Of a DNA stretch of 64,000 nucleotides, positions 18,143 to 26,724 are shown one piece after another; the stretch's first letter is position 1, and each line of letters begins with the position of its first letter. Source of the stretch: Paraburkholderia caffeinilytica (GTDB lineage: Bacteria > Pseudomonadota > Gammaproteobacteria > Burkholderiales > Burkholderiaceae); NCBI RefSeq assembly GCF_003368325.1, contig NZ_CP031466.1:744001-808000 (forward strand). Reading direction: 5' to 3'. The position numbers were made by a program, and so were the translations under genes. The notes beneath the pieces are model-generated. The model searched no databases and was not told the origin of the DNA. It saw nothing but the letters and a program-made list of their open reading frames with translations.

Positions 18143-19837
18143 ATGGACTGCGCCCGGGTCGGCCGAGGGGCTGTCGCGCGGGCGCGATCGCTCGTAGCGC
18201 TCGCGCTCGTTCAATGTGCCTTGCTCGCCGCGTTGATCGTGCCGGTGGGCAAGGCGAACTCCGCCCCGTCGACGCCGCCGGCCACGACAGCGAACGCGGG
18301 GGAAGCGATCTTCCAGAAAGGCGTGCTGGGTTCGGGCGAACCGCTTGAGGCGACGCACGAGGGTGGCGTGAACCTGCGCGGCGCCGCGGCGGCCTGCATG
18401 AATTGCCATCGGCGCAGCGGCCTTGGCTCCAGGGAAGGCAACAGCAGCATCCCGCCGATCACCGACCGGTATCTGGTGCATCCTCGCGTGGAGAGTCCCG
18501 AAGAGTTCGACCTGCCGTACGTTCCCGGCATGCGCACCAATCGCGAGCCCTACACGGAAGCGACGATCGCGAGAGCCATACGCGAAGGGCTCGATTCGGA
18601 AGGCAAGCCGCTCAGCAATCTGATGCCGCAGTACGCGCTGAACGATACCGACATGGCCGCGCTGATCGGCTATCTGAAGCACCTCGATCGACGCACGGCG
18701 ACGGGTGTCACGGACACGGTGCTGCACTTCGCGACGATCATCACGCCGGATGCGGACCCGGTGAAGCGGCGCGGCATGCTCGATGTGCTCAAACAGTACT
18801 TCGATGACAAGAATATCTTTCCGCTCGGCGCGACGCCGCCGCTGCGCTCGTCGCGCAAGATGATGTTCATGGTCAATCGTCGTTGGGAGCTGCATGTGTG
18901 GGAGCTGAGCGGCCCGCCGTCGACGTGGCATGAACAGTTGAAGCGCTATCTGGCGGAGCAGCCGGTGTTTGCGGTGCTGTCGGGACTCGGTGGCAAGAAC
19001 TGGGCGCCGGTTCACGAGTTCTGCGAACAGGAGGCCGTGCCGTGTCTCTTTCCCAACGTGGAAGTGCCGGTCGAAACCGACCAGGATTTCTACTCCGTAT
19101 ATTTCTCGAAGGGCGTGCTGCTCGAAGCAGAGCTGCTCGCCAGACGGATTCGTGCTGAAGCCGGTGGCAAGCCCGTGAAAGCGACGACAACAGTCTGGCA
19201 GGTCTATCGCACGGGCGACAGCGGCGAGCGGGGTGCCGAGGCGCTCGCCGCCGCATTGAAGGGGCATGGCATTGCCGTGTCGAGCCGCGCTCTGGCGCGA
19301 GACGACAGCGTCGCGCACGCCTTGCGTGGAATTTCGCGTGCGGACGTGTTGGTGCTATGGCTGCGTCCGCCAGACGTCGCCGCGCTCGGGCATTTGCCGC
19401 CGCCGTCGGACACCGTGTTCATGTCGGGGCTATTGGGCGGCCTCGATAGCACGCCGTTGTCGGCGAGCTGGCGCGGCGTCACGCGCCTCGCGTATCCATT
19501 CGATTTGCCGGACGGCCGGCGTGTCCGTGTCGACTATGCGTTCGGCTGGTTCTCGATCCGCAAAATCCCGATGGTCGCGCCGCAGGTCCAGGCGGACACC
19601 TATCTCGCGTGCGGCCTGCTGGCGGAGACGCTTAGCCATATGGTCGATGCGTTCGAGCGGGATTACCTGATCGAGCGCATTCAGGACATGCTTGAACGCC
19701 GCATCCTGACCGGTTACTACCCGCGCCTGACGCTGGCGCCGGGGCAGCGTTTCGCGTCCAAGGGCGGTTATATCGTCCGCTTTGCCGAGCCGGATCGAGT
19801 CAGGCTCGTTGCCGATGGGGACTGGATGGTGCCGTGA
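18143..19837 (+). CDS. Cytochrome c fused to periplasmic-binding-protein-like region
   Basis: 564 residues. It has an N-terminal membrane/signal segment (ALALVQCALLAALIVPVG), then a c-type cytochrome domain (~50-190) with haem motif CMNCH at 85-89. Possible distal Met ligands are in YVPGMRTN and LSNLMPQYA. The remaining ~370 residues have alternating strand/helix blocks (FAVLSGLGGKNWAPVHEFCE, VTRLAYPFDLP, ADTYLACGLLAETL) like type-1 periplasmic binding proteins. It is the last gene of the MCO operon. It probably carries electrons from the oxidases or senses a ligand. The fusion is unusual and the binding-protein assignment is tentative. Confidence 0.78.
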   Translation: MDCARVGRGAVARARSLVALALVQCALLAALIVPVGKANSAPSTPPATTANAGEAIFQKGVLGSGEPLEATHEGGVNLRGAAAACMNCHRRSGLGSREGNSSIPPITDRYLVHPRVESPEEFDLPYVPGMRTNREPYTEATIARAIREGLDSEGKPLSNLMPQYALNDTDMAALIGYLKHLDRRTATGVTDTVLHFATIITPDADPVKRRGMLDVLKQYFDDKNIFPLGATPPLRSSRKMMFMVNRRWELHVWELSGPPSTWHEQLKRYLAEQPVFAVLSGLGGKNWAPVHEFCEQEAVPCLFPNVEVPVETDQDFYSVYFSKGVLLEAELLARRIRAEAGGKPVKATTTVWQVYRTGDSGERGAEALAAALKGHGIAVSSRALARDDSVAHALRGISRADVLVLWLRPPDVAALGHLPPPSDTVFMSGLLGGLDSTPLSASWRGVTRLAYPFDLPDGRRVRVDYAFGWFSIRKIPMVAPQVQADTYLACGLLAETLSHMVDAFERDYLIERIQDMLERRILTGYYPRLTLAPGQRFASKGGYIVRFAEPDRVRLVADGDWMVP

Positions 19838-20142
19838 CGATGGCGTGAGACGAGGCGCGCACTGGCGCGCAGGAACTCACAATCGCTGTCGCCCGCGCGG
19901 TCGAGCATCTCCCCTACCGCAAGAATAGGACGTTGACCCATGCCGTTCATGGCCGCTCGTTTGCACAATGAAAGCGTGGCGAAGGGTGCAAATGCCATCA
20001 TCGGGATGGGTCGCTGTAGTCGCAAGGCCGCTCTCTCATTTCGCTTGCTTTCGTCGGGCGCAACACAGGAATGCAGTCATTGATTCTAGCCGCCGTTACG
20101 CCGTTGGTAGGGGTGTGACACACGGCGCAGGGAGAGATAGCC
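19838..20142. other. Gene-free promoter region before the Cyc2-like gene
   Basis: No credible gene. It contains regulon element copy B (19912-19941), and a purine-rich ribosome site (CAGGGAGAGA) sits just before the ATG at 20143. Confidence 0.7.
19912..19941 (+). promoter_or_regulatory. Regulon element copy B (upstream of Cyc2-like gene)
   Basis: CCCTACCGCAAGAATAGGA (19912-19930) differs from copy A in only three bases. It continues as TAGGA-N5-ACCCAT (19926-19941), the same spacing as copy A. The start codon is ~200 bp downstream. Confidence 0.7.
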
Positions 20143-21528
20143 ATGGCAAAGACTATTATCAGTATTCCTGTGTTTGATGGGCTGTTTCGAGATGGCTTGC
20201 TGGCAGCCTTCGTGGCACTTTGTCTGTTCCAGGCTCTTCCCGCACACGCTCTGCCTATATTCGCCCGCCAAACGGGACAAAGCTGCGTGGCATGCCACGC
20301 CGGCGGTCAGTTTCCCGAGCTCACGCCATATGGGCGCATGTTCAAGTTGAACGGCTATACGCTCGGCGAACGCACCATCCCGCTTGCCGTGATGGGAACA
20401 GTCGATGTAACCAAGACCCGGCACAACAACGACGCTAACGGGAATCCCATCTCGCCCAAAGACGGCAATCTGACATGGGACGCGGCCAGCATTTTCCTCG
20501 CGGGGAAGATCACCGACAAGATAGGCGCGTTCGCCCAATATACCTACACGAACTACGATCACCAGAATGGCGACGGCAGATGGATCGGTAAGTGGGCATC
20601 GGACAACACCGATGTCCGTTACGTGGAACGGATCATCGGCGAAGCGAGCGACTTCATACTGGGTGTGACGTTGCACAACAATCCGACTGTGCAGGATGTC
20701 TTTAACACTGCGCCTGCCTGGAGCTACCCCTACCTCTCTTCGTCGACGAGCGCGGTTGGGTCGCCGCAGTTCACGACGCTCATCGAAGGGGCATTGGCGC
20801 AGCAGGTCGTCGGCATTGGCGGCTACCTGTACTGGAACAAGTTGCTATACGCGGAATTGACTGCTTACAGCACCGCCGACGGGATCTGGTCGTTTCTGAG
20901 CCATGGAAGCAAGGCCGGAGACCTGGCTCATCCGCAGACCTATCTGAAAGGCTACAACCCGTATTGGCGCCTTGCGCTGACTCACGAATGGGGTCCGCAC
21001 AACGTCATGCTGGGGACGTTCGGATTGCTCGCCGACGTCTATCCCAACGATCCAAACGCCTTCCCGATATTCACGCAGGGCGTAACCCGCTATCGCGATA
21101 TCGGCGTGGATGCGCAGTATCAGTACCTGCTCGATCCGCATACGATTACCGCACAGGCGCGCTACGTTCACGAGAACATTAGCGATCCGAATAACTTCGT
21201 TCTGGGCGACAGCCAGTCGGCAAATCTCAAATCGATGCTGCTGAAAGTGTCGTACATCTATCAGGCCAAGTATGGCGTGAGCCTCGCTTACTTCAATGTG
21301 ACGGGCAGCACCGATAGCGTGGCTTATGCCAGCAGCGCGAACTTTTCTCCTGCCACGCAGGGATGGATACCCGAGATATTCTGGATTCCGGTGCAGAACA
21401 TTCGGGTCGGCCTGCAATACACGCATTTCACCAAATACCTTGGCTCCCGTTCCAATTACGACGGCACCGGGCGTAACGCATCGGACAACGACACGTTGTT
21501 CGTCTATCTATGGGCCGCGTATTGGTGA
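20143..21528 (+). CDS. Cyc2-like monohaem cytochrome fused to outer-membrane beta-barrel
   Basis: 461 residues. The signal peptide ends near ALPAHA. Right after it is FARQTGQSCVACHAGG (haem motif CVACH 48-52), then FPELTPYGRMFKLNGY. The remaining ~390 residues are alternating amphipathic strands rich in Tyr/Trp (AQYTYTNYDH, YLYWNKLLYAELTAY, VGLQYTHFTKY) and end in LFVYLWAAYW, an aromatic C-terminal residue typical of outer-membrane porins. An N-terminal single haem plus barrel is the architecture of Cyc2, an iron oxidase of Fe(II)-oxidising bacteria, and of related cytochrome-porins. Electron passage across the outer membrane is inferred; the substrate is unknown. Confidence 0.85.
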   Translation: MAKTIISIPVFDGLFRDGLLAAFVALCLFQALPAHALPIFARQTGQSCVACHAGGQFPELTPYGRMFKLNGYTLGERTIPLAVMGTVDVTKTRHNNDANGNPISPKDGNLTWDAASIFLAGKITDKIGAFAQYTYTNYDHQNGDGRWIGKWASDNTDVRYVERIIGEASDFILGVTLHNNPTVQDVFNTAPAWSYPYLSSSTSAVGSPQFTTLIEGALAQQVVGIGGYLYWNKLLYAELTAYSTADGIWSFLSHGSKAGDLAHPQTYLKGYNPYWRLALTHEWGPHNVMLGTFGLLADVYPNDPNAFPIFTQGVTRYRDIGVDAQYQYLLDPHTITAQARYVHENISDPNNFVLGDSQSANLKSMLLKVSYIYQAKYGVSLAYFNVTGSTDSVAYASSANFSPATQGWIPEIFWIPVQNIRVGLQYTHFTKYLGSRSNYDGTGRNASDNDTLFVYLWAAYW

Positions 21529-21602
21529 CGTTCTCTGCCGTCCTCATGCGGAACGAAGTCGATTCAGGCAGCGGAAAAAGTAGCGGTAAGGAGGTTCGTG
21601 AC

Positions 21603-22280
21603 ATGAAAAAGATGGCGCAAATCATCTCCCTTGGGATGCTGCTGGCAGGGTCGGGCTGTCACGACATGGACCGGTCAAGGGCGGTCGATAATCCGGCTGT
21701 CGCCGGAAAGACCATTGCCATGCAGGTCTGCTCGAATTGTCATGGCGTGACCGGCGTTTCGGTGTCGCCCAATTTTCCTAAACTGGCGGGGCAACGACGG
21801 GAATATCTTGTCGATCAATTGACGGACTTCAAGATGCACACCCGATCGGACCCGAACGCCAAGCGATTCATGTGGGGCTTCACGCACCTGAGCGAGTCGC
21901 AAATCGACGAGCTTGCCGCGTATTTTTCCAGTCAGCAACCGGTGATGGGTGAACCCGGCGATCAATCGCTCATTGGCGCAGGGAAAGCGATTTATGCGTC
22001 CGGATTGCCGGACAAGGGCGTGGCGGCATGTGTTTCGTGTCATGGCCAGCGTGGCGAGGGAATGAATCAGTTTCCGCGACTCGCTGGTCAACACGCGGAC
22101 TACATCATCAAGCAGCTATTGGTTTTCCAGCTCAACGTCGATCAACGACCTCGCGGTGAGATCATGAAGGCAGTCTGCGCCAATATGTCGGACCAGGACA
22201 TGCGCGCGGTGGCGGCCTTTGTGGAAGCGTTTCCGCCAGAGACCGAGGCAGCGGCCAATCCGCCGCCGGCCGATCAATGA
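21603..22280 (+). CDS. Diheme c-type cytochrome lipoprotein (cytochrome c4-like)
   Basis: 225 residues from ATG 21603, preceded by GTAAGGAGG at a good distance; an upstream in-frame extension overlaps the barrel gene and is discarded. The lipobox LAGSGC (Cys19) predicts membrane anchoring. There are two similar c4-type domains, with haem motifs CSNCH (43-47) and CVSCH (143-147). Each is followed by FPKLAGQRREY or FPRLAGQHADY and a Met-containing segment. It lies 74 bp after the Cyc2-like gene, so it probably accepts electrons from it in the periplasm. Confidence 0.9.
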   Translation: MKKMAQIISLGMLLAGSGCHDMDRSRAVDNPAVAGKTIAMQVCSNCHGVTGVSVSPNFPKLAGQRREYLVDQLTDFKMHTRSDPNAKRFMWGFTHLSESQIDELAAYFSSQQPVMGEPGDQSLIGAGKAIYASGLPDKGVAACVSCHGQRGEGMNQFPRLAGQHADYIIKQLLVFQLNVDQRPRGEIMKAVCANMSDQDMRAVAAFVEAFPPETEAAANPPPADQ

Positions 22281-22716
22281 GCACGCTGCCTTACCCGTCA
22301 CCGCGCCCGCGGGCGTGGCGATTCAGACACCAGGCCGCCCAGCTGCTCTGTGCTGTGCGGATGAGCCGTTGCACGGCAGCGGCTCCTGCAAGAACGTCGG
22401 CGTCATTGCTGAGATTGCCCCGGTTGAGAGCACCAGTGGCGATGTCGCGAACAGTTTGCGCTCCGTCTCCCCCCGGCGGGCGCTTTTTTTCAATCTGCAG
22501 TGCAGACTCACGGAGCGAATCGGGAAGCGCGCGCTTATGGCAGCAAGGGTTCCACCGATCACGTCCGGTGGCGGATGTGAGCGGCGGAACCCGCACTAAG
22601 AGACCGCGTCCTGAGACGCAGACGTCGAACGATGCGATGCGCAATGCGAGGCTGGAAGTCAGTCAATTGCAGGCTGACGGCATCCTGTCGACACGCTCCG
22701 CGCAATGGAGAGGACC
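22281..22716. other. Gene-free stretch between cytochrome and ccsB-like gene
   Basis: Open frames here have no coding character. It contains a possible terminator at 22458-22490 and no copy of the TAGGG-N5-ACCCAT element. Confidence 0.6.
22458..22490 (+). terminator. Possible rho-independent terminator after the cytochrome operon
   Basis: GCGC and CCG on the left pair with CGG and GCGC on the right, an imperfect stem. It is directly followed by seven T residues (22484-22490). Confidence 0.5.
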
Positions 22717-23940
22717 ATGAACCTGACCCGATCGTCTCTCGGTGCCCATACGCCTGACCCAGCACCTGTGATCAAGTGGGATGTCTCGATGACCGCGGGT
22801 CAAACGTTGGCTCCGCTCGACGAGCGTCCCTTCCTGAAACGCCTCGGCGTGGTCGACTGGCTGTTCGCCGTCGTGATGGTCGCGGGCGCGGGGTTCGCGC
22901 TGTCGCGCTATTACCCGTTCATGAACTACTACGACAAACTGGTGCTGTGCTGCGCAGTGCCGGTGTTCGTCGTGCTGGGCTGGCGCTGGAAGCCGGTGCG
23001 TCCGCTGATGGTCGGCATCGCCGCGCTGTCGCTGCTGGCGATCCAGCTCTATCACGGCGATCTGACGCGTGCGGATAACGCGTTCTTCCTCAAATATTTC
23101 CTGTCGAGCCAGTCCGCGATTCTGTGGATGAGCGCGCTCTTCGTCTTCGCCACCGTCTTCTACTGGATCGGCCTGCTGTCGCGCTCGCCGACCGGCGCCG
23201 CGATCGGGTCGAAAATGACGTGGGCCGCGGTGGTGATGGGCTTCGTCGGTCTGATGGTGCGCTGGTACGAGTCGTACCTGATCGGCGCGGACGTCGGTCA
23301 TATTCCCATCTCGAACCTGTACGAAGTGTTCGTGCTGTTCAGCCTGATCACCGCGCTGTTCTATCTGTACTACGAGCAGCACTACAACACGCGTGCGCTC
23401 GGCGCATTCGTGCTGCTGGTGATCGGCGCGGCGGTGGGGTTCCTGATGTGGTACTCGGTCGCGCGGGACGCCCAGCAGATCCAGCCGCTCGTGCCGGCGC
23501 TGCAGAGCTGGTGGATGAAGATCCACGTGCCGGCCAACTTCATCGGTTACGGCAGTTTCGCGCTGTCGGCAATGGTCGCGGTCGCGTATCTGGCGAAGGA
23601 GCGCGGCGTGCTGGCGGACCGCCTGCCGCCGCTCGACGTGCTCGACGACCTGATGTACAAGTCGATCGCCGTCGGCTTCGCGTTCTTCACGATCGCGACG
23701 ATTCTCGGTGCGCTGTGGGCCGCGGAAGCATGGGGCGGTTACTGGAGCTGGGACCCGAAGGAAACGTGGGCGCTGATCGTGTGGCTGAACTATGCGGCCT
23801 GGCTGCATATGCGCCTGATGAAGGGCCTGCGCGGCGCGGTGGCGGCATGGTGGGCGCTGACCGGCCTGCTGGTGACGACCTTCGCGTTCCTCGGCGTCAA
23901 CATGTTCCTGTCGGGGCTGCATAGCTACGGCAAGCTGTAA
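22717..23940 (+). CDS. ccsB: Cytochrome c biogenesis protein CcsB/ResC-type
   Basis: 407 residues from ATG 22717, with GGAGAGGA just upstream. It is a multi-pass membrane protein with the WWD-type haem-handling segment WGGYWSWDPKETWALIVW and nearby His residues (WLHMRLMKG, KIHVPANF). In system II this protein moves haem across the inner membrane and, with ResB/CcsA, attaches it to CxxCH motifs. No ResB-type partner is next to it, so it is probably an extra copy beside the housekeeping pair. The island encodes at least four c-type haem sites, which explains its presence. Confidence 0.92.
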   Translation: MNLTRSSLGAHTPDPAPVIKWDVSMTAGQTLAPLDERPFLKRLGVVDWLFAVVMVAGAGFALSRYYPFMNYYDKLVLCCAVPVFVVLGWRWKPVRPLMVGIAALSLLAIQLYHGDLTRADNAFFLKYFLSSQSAILWMSALFVFATVFYWIGLLSRSPTGAAIGSKMTWAAVVMGFVGLMVRWYESYLIGADVGHIPISNLYEVFVLFSLITALFYLYYEQHYNTRALGAFVLLVIGAAVGFLMWYSVARDAQQIQPLVPALQSWWMKIHVPANFIGYGSFALSAMVAVAYLAKERGVLADRLPPLDVLDDLMYKSIAVGFAFFTIATILGALWAAEAWGGYWSWDPKETWALIVWLNYAAWLHMRLMKGLRGAVAAWWALTGLLVTTFAFLGVNMFLSGLHSYGKL

Positions 23941-24008
23941 AAGAACGCCCGCGCCCTTCGCCGGAAGCACCGGCCTGGCGGAGCATGGTTCGACAAAAGG
24001 CGCGCACT

Positions 24009-24024
24009 GCGGGTCTCTACCCAT
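24009..24024 (+). promoter_or_regulatory. Regulon element copy C (upstream of DUF1269-like gene)
   Basis: GCGGG-TCTCT-ACCCAT, with core GGG-N6-CCC. CCTACTT starts 17 nt after ACCCAT. Copy F at 29641 has the same downstream motif at the same distance. The start codon is ~98 bp downstream. Confidence 0.6.
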
Positions 24025-24122
24025 TCCGTTCGGCGAGCGTTCCTACTTTTCTCCGCTGCCAATCCGCGCAAAATGGTGTCAGGGGTCCGGATAGACCCCG
24101 ATCTACGGTCAGCGAGGTCGCC

Positions 24123-24632
24123 ATGAGACGCATCTACTTTTTGCTGCCGAGCACGCAATGTGCGCGGATGATCGTTGACGAGCTTCTGTTGAGGCGAGTC
24201 GACTGGCGGCATATCCACGTGATTGCCAACCACAACGTGCGGCTCGACGATTTGCCGGAGGCCTCGCTTGCGCAGAGCAGCGATCTGCTTCATGCACTGA
24301 CGCGAGGTACGGCGGCGGGTTGCGCGACCGGCATGTTGACGGGCCTGGTTGCACTGGCTTATCCGCCCGCGGGTCTGACCATTGCGGGCGGCGTTGTCGT
24401 TGCGCTCACGCTAGCGGGCGCCGGGTTTGGCGCATGGACGGCGACGATGATCGGTATCGATGTACCGAATACGCGGCTGAAACGTTTCGAAGAAGCGATC
24501 GAGCGGGGTGAGCTGTTGATGATGATCGACGTCCCCAAGGATCGCGTCGAGGAAATCGAAGAGATGATCAAGCTTCATCATGCGGAGGCCGAGATCCGGG
24601 GAACGGAGCCGACCATTCCCGCATTTCCATAG
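24123..24632 (+). CDS. DUF1269-like small membrane protein
   Basis: 169 residues from ATG 24123 (upstream CAGCGAGG). The N-terminal soluble half (MRRIYFLLPSTQCARMIVDEL) is followed by a glycine-zipper hydrophobic hairpin (AAGCATGMLTGLVALAYPPAGLTIAGG, in part) and a charged C-terminal helix (VPKDRVEEIEEMIKLHHAEAE). The layout matches the DUF1269 family, of unknown function. It is a single gene with its own copy of the regulon element, so it probably responds to the same signal as the oxidases. It may be a stress or envelope protein; nothing more can be said. Confidence 0.7.
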   Translation: MRRIYFLLPSTQCARMIVDELLLRRVDWRHIHVIANHNVRLDDLPEASLAQSSDLLHALTRGTAAGCATGMLTGLVALAYPPAGLTIAGGVVVALTLAGAGFGAWTATMIGIDVPNTRLKRFEEAIERGELLMMIDVPKDRVEEIEEMIKLHHAEAEIRGTEPTIPAFP

Positions 24633-24665
24633 TCTGTTCATGCACTCGGCAACGGCACGACTAAA

Positions 24666-24714
24666 AAGCCGGCGGCCGGTCACGTCCCGATGTCATCGAT
24701 ACGGGCGCCGGCTT
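24666..24714. terminator. Possible terminator between convergent genes
   Basis: AAGCCGGCG and CGCCGGCTT form a 9-bp stem with a long loop of ~31 nt. It sits between the convergent DUF1269-like and transglycosylase genes, with an A-run on the left. Weak because of the loop length. Confidence 0.4.
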
Positions 24715-24733
24715 GCCGCAGGAGCATGCAACG

Positions 24734-25366
24734 TCAACCGGCTGCGAGCATGCGCCGATAGCGAGCCAAAACCCGTGGCACGTAAAGGCGCGTTTCCGGC
24801 AGTGAAGGCACGCGATAGCCGGCCCGAATCACGGCATTTTCCCCAGCGTTATACGCGGCCAGGGTGAGTTCGACATCGTCCTTGAAGAGATCGAGAAGGA
24901 AGCGCAGATAGCGGGCTCCGGTCAGCACGTTGTCTCGCGGATTAAGCATGTCTCCACCGGCAAAGCGTCGTGCTGTCGCCGGCATCACCTGCATCAGGCC
25001 TAACGCGCCTTTGTCTGAAACCGCCTTCGGGTTGTATCGGGACTCGACGTCGATCACCGCGCGCAACAGTTCGGGCTGAATGCGAAAGGTGCGGCTTGCT
25101 TCGTCGATCACATCGGCGAACCGCGACGCGTCGCTGCTCTCAGTCGGCGAGGCTTGCGCACGCTTCGCATCGCGTTCGGAAGGCGGATCGCCGGCAACGA
25201 TGACAGCCAACCCCGCTTTGCCTGGTACGTTGGTCAGGACGATTGCGCCGTTACTCGCAACCGATCCAAAAATCTCTGCGCGTACCCCATCCGCCGACGC
25301 CATGCCAAGCACCGCGCATGCGATGAGGATCGCGTTTCCCGGTCCGGATGAAGGGCTATGGCGCAT
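24734..25366 (-). CDS. Lytic transglycosylase, SLT family, secreted
   Basis: 210 residues from ATG 25364-25366, chosen because GCGGGAGA lies just upstream. Longer in-frame starts run through the regulatory element at 25418-25433. After a signal peptide (ends near GVRA) there is a short DUF4124-like strand region (IFGSVASNGAIVLTNVPG). The goose-lysozyme-like catalytic domain follows: AVIDVESRYNPKAV (catalytic Glu ~108), GLMQVMPATA and LAAYNAGENAV. Such enzymes open peptidoglycan locally for envelope machines. Its place in the island and the shared regulatory element suggest it helps the T2SS-like machine assemble. Confidence 0.9.
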   Translation of the reverse strand: MRHSPSSGPGNAILIACAVLGMASADGVRAEIFGSVASNGAIVLTNVPGKAGLAVIVAGDPPSERDAKRAQASPTESSDASRFADVIDEASRTFRIQPELLRAVIDVESRYNPKAVSDKGALGLMQVMPATARRFAGGDMLNPRDNVLTGARYLRFLLDLFKDDVELTLAAYNAGENAVIRAGYRVPSLPETRLYVPRVLARYRRMLAAG

Positions 25367-25417
25367 GGTCGTGTTCTCCCGCATCTCAATTGTGGTGTGG
25401 TGAAAAGCACGTCTGCA

Positions 25418-25433
25418 ATGGGGCACCTCCCTA
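25418..25433 (-). promoter_or_regulatory. Regulon element copy D (upstream of lytic transglycosylase)
   Basis: On the minus strand: AAGTG-TAGGG-AGGTG-CCCCAT. It matches copy A closely (AAGTG-TAGGG-GGGTC-ACCCAT), including the preceding AAGTG. It lies ~52 bp before the chosen start codon. Confidence 0.65.
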
Positions 25434-25923
25434 CACTTTGAGTCGTCAGGCGGACGCCTCGGAGGGCTGTACAAAATCGTTACATTCGTAATGAGCGGTA
25501 AACGTCGTTGATCGGATGCGTCATGACGTGTCGCAGCCGCCGGGGGGGAATATTTCTGATTCGAACCCGTAACCGGTGAGTCCTGTCTCGCTGACGAATT
25601 CGGCGCGTAATGTCTACTCTATCGGTATTGCTACTAATCTCCAGTCCGGAGAAATGTGCTTCAAATCTGAAACATACACGCAGCTATCGCCGGTCATTCC
25701 AAATGTCAGATGAATTTCACATGCTCATCAATGCTCGCTTGCAGAGCCATGGCGCGAACCTTGCGGGGAGAGGACTCGTGCAGGGTGGCTGCCTGCAAGG
25801 TGAAAGGTAAAGTTTGGAGTTCGAAAGGATTGGTTGCAAGACAAAGACGAGACATGCGGTGGGCACCGTCTAGCGGCTGCACCGCGTTGTCGCGATCGGT
25901 TCATGGCTGCTCGGGGTAAAAAC
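25434..25923. other. Gene-free leader region before the first response regulator
   Basis: About 490 bases with no credible gene; the small frames lack coding character. Element D borders it. GTAAAAACATG holds the RR1 start, with a weak ribosome site (CTCGGGGT). Confidence 0.55.
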
Positions 25924-26706
25924 ATGAATACCAACTACCGTGTCGTGATTGCCGAAGACCACGATCTGCTACGAAACGGTCTGCGTTCGATGCTTTCGGC
26001 GCAAGGGGACTATAACGTCATTGGCGAGGCGAGGGACGGCAAAGAAGCCTGTCAGATGGCAATGACGCTGAATCCCGATCTGATGCTGATGGATCTGTCG
26101 ATGCGCGGCATGAACGGCATCGATGCCAGCGCGGCGATCAAGCGCCGCTCGCCGAACGTGCGAATCGTGGTGCTGACGGTTCACCAGAGCGAAGAGTACG
26201 TGCGCGAGGCGCTGCGCGCCGGCGTCGAGGGTTATGTGCTTAAGGATGTCTCGTTCGACGAGCTGCTGGTCGCCATGCGTATGGTCATGCAGGGGAAGAA
26301 ACATCTGAGCGCCGACGTGTACGGATATATGGTCGACTCGTTCGTCACGGGCCGCGAAGCGCACGCGCCCAAGAAGGCGTGGGACGTTCTGACGGCACGG
26401 GAGCGCAGTGTGCTGAAACTGATTGCCGAAGGGCGCACCAACCGGCAAGTGGGGCAGTACTTGAATCTCAGCCCGAAGACGATCGAGAAGTATCGCGCCA
26501 GCATGATGCACAAGCTCAATATCGCCAACCTGACGGAATTGGTCCTGGTCGCCATCAGCATGGGCTTGCTCACTTCTCTGGCCGAGAAGTGCTCCGAGCC
26601 GAACGTTGACGACACGCCTGTCCGCTTGCCGACCGACCTGGACCGCCCGCCGGATTCGCCTGAAGACGCGGGCTTGCCCAAGTACGGGCTGGGTGGGGCG
26701 CGCTGA
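25924..26706 (+). CDS. NarL/FixJ-family response regulator RR1
   Basis: 260 residues from ATG 25924; in-frame codons upstream are a non-coding extension. The receiver domain is ~5-120 with acidic pair EDH (11-13), phosphoacceptor Asp57 (LMLMDLSM), Thr (VVLTVHQSE) and Lys (YVLKD). The LuxR-type HTH (~150-210) has LTARERSVLKLIAEGRTNRQ and LSPKTIEKYRASMMHKL. The C-terminal tail of about 45 residues is Pro/Asp-rich (DRPPDSPEDAG) and not usual for the family. A kinase gene is convergent 18 bp away and a second very similar regulator sits at 28937. A plausible binding site is the shared element. Confidence 0.95.
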   Translation: MNTNYRVVIAEDHDLLRNGLRSMLSAQGDYNVIGEARDGKEACQMAMTLNPDLMLMDLSMRGMNGIDASAAIKRRSPNVRIVVLTVHQSEEYVREALRAGVEGYVLKDVSFDELLVAMRMVMQGKKHLSADVYGYMVDSFVTGREAHAPKKAWDVLTARERSVLKLIAEGRTNRQVGQYLNLSPKTIEKYRASMMHKLNIANLTELVLVAISMGLLTSLAEKCSEPNVDDTPVRLPTDLDRPPDSPEDAGLPKYGLGGAR

Positions 26707-26724
26707 GCGCGAACGGCCCTTGCA

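Noticed and set aside
22281..22716. Small coding gene before ccsB
   Set aside because: The frames are overlapping in several phases and disrupted by the probable terminator at 22458-22490.
22663..24024. 453-codon minus-strand frame opposite ccsB
   Set aside because: Antisense to an unmistakable multi-pass CcsB protein; composition is Arg/His/Gln-rich.
25367..25474. Extended N-terminus of the lytic transglycosylase
   Set aside because: The extra 36 residues run through regulon element D and are not signal-like; the ATG at 25366 has a better ribosome site.
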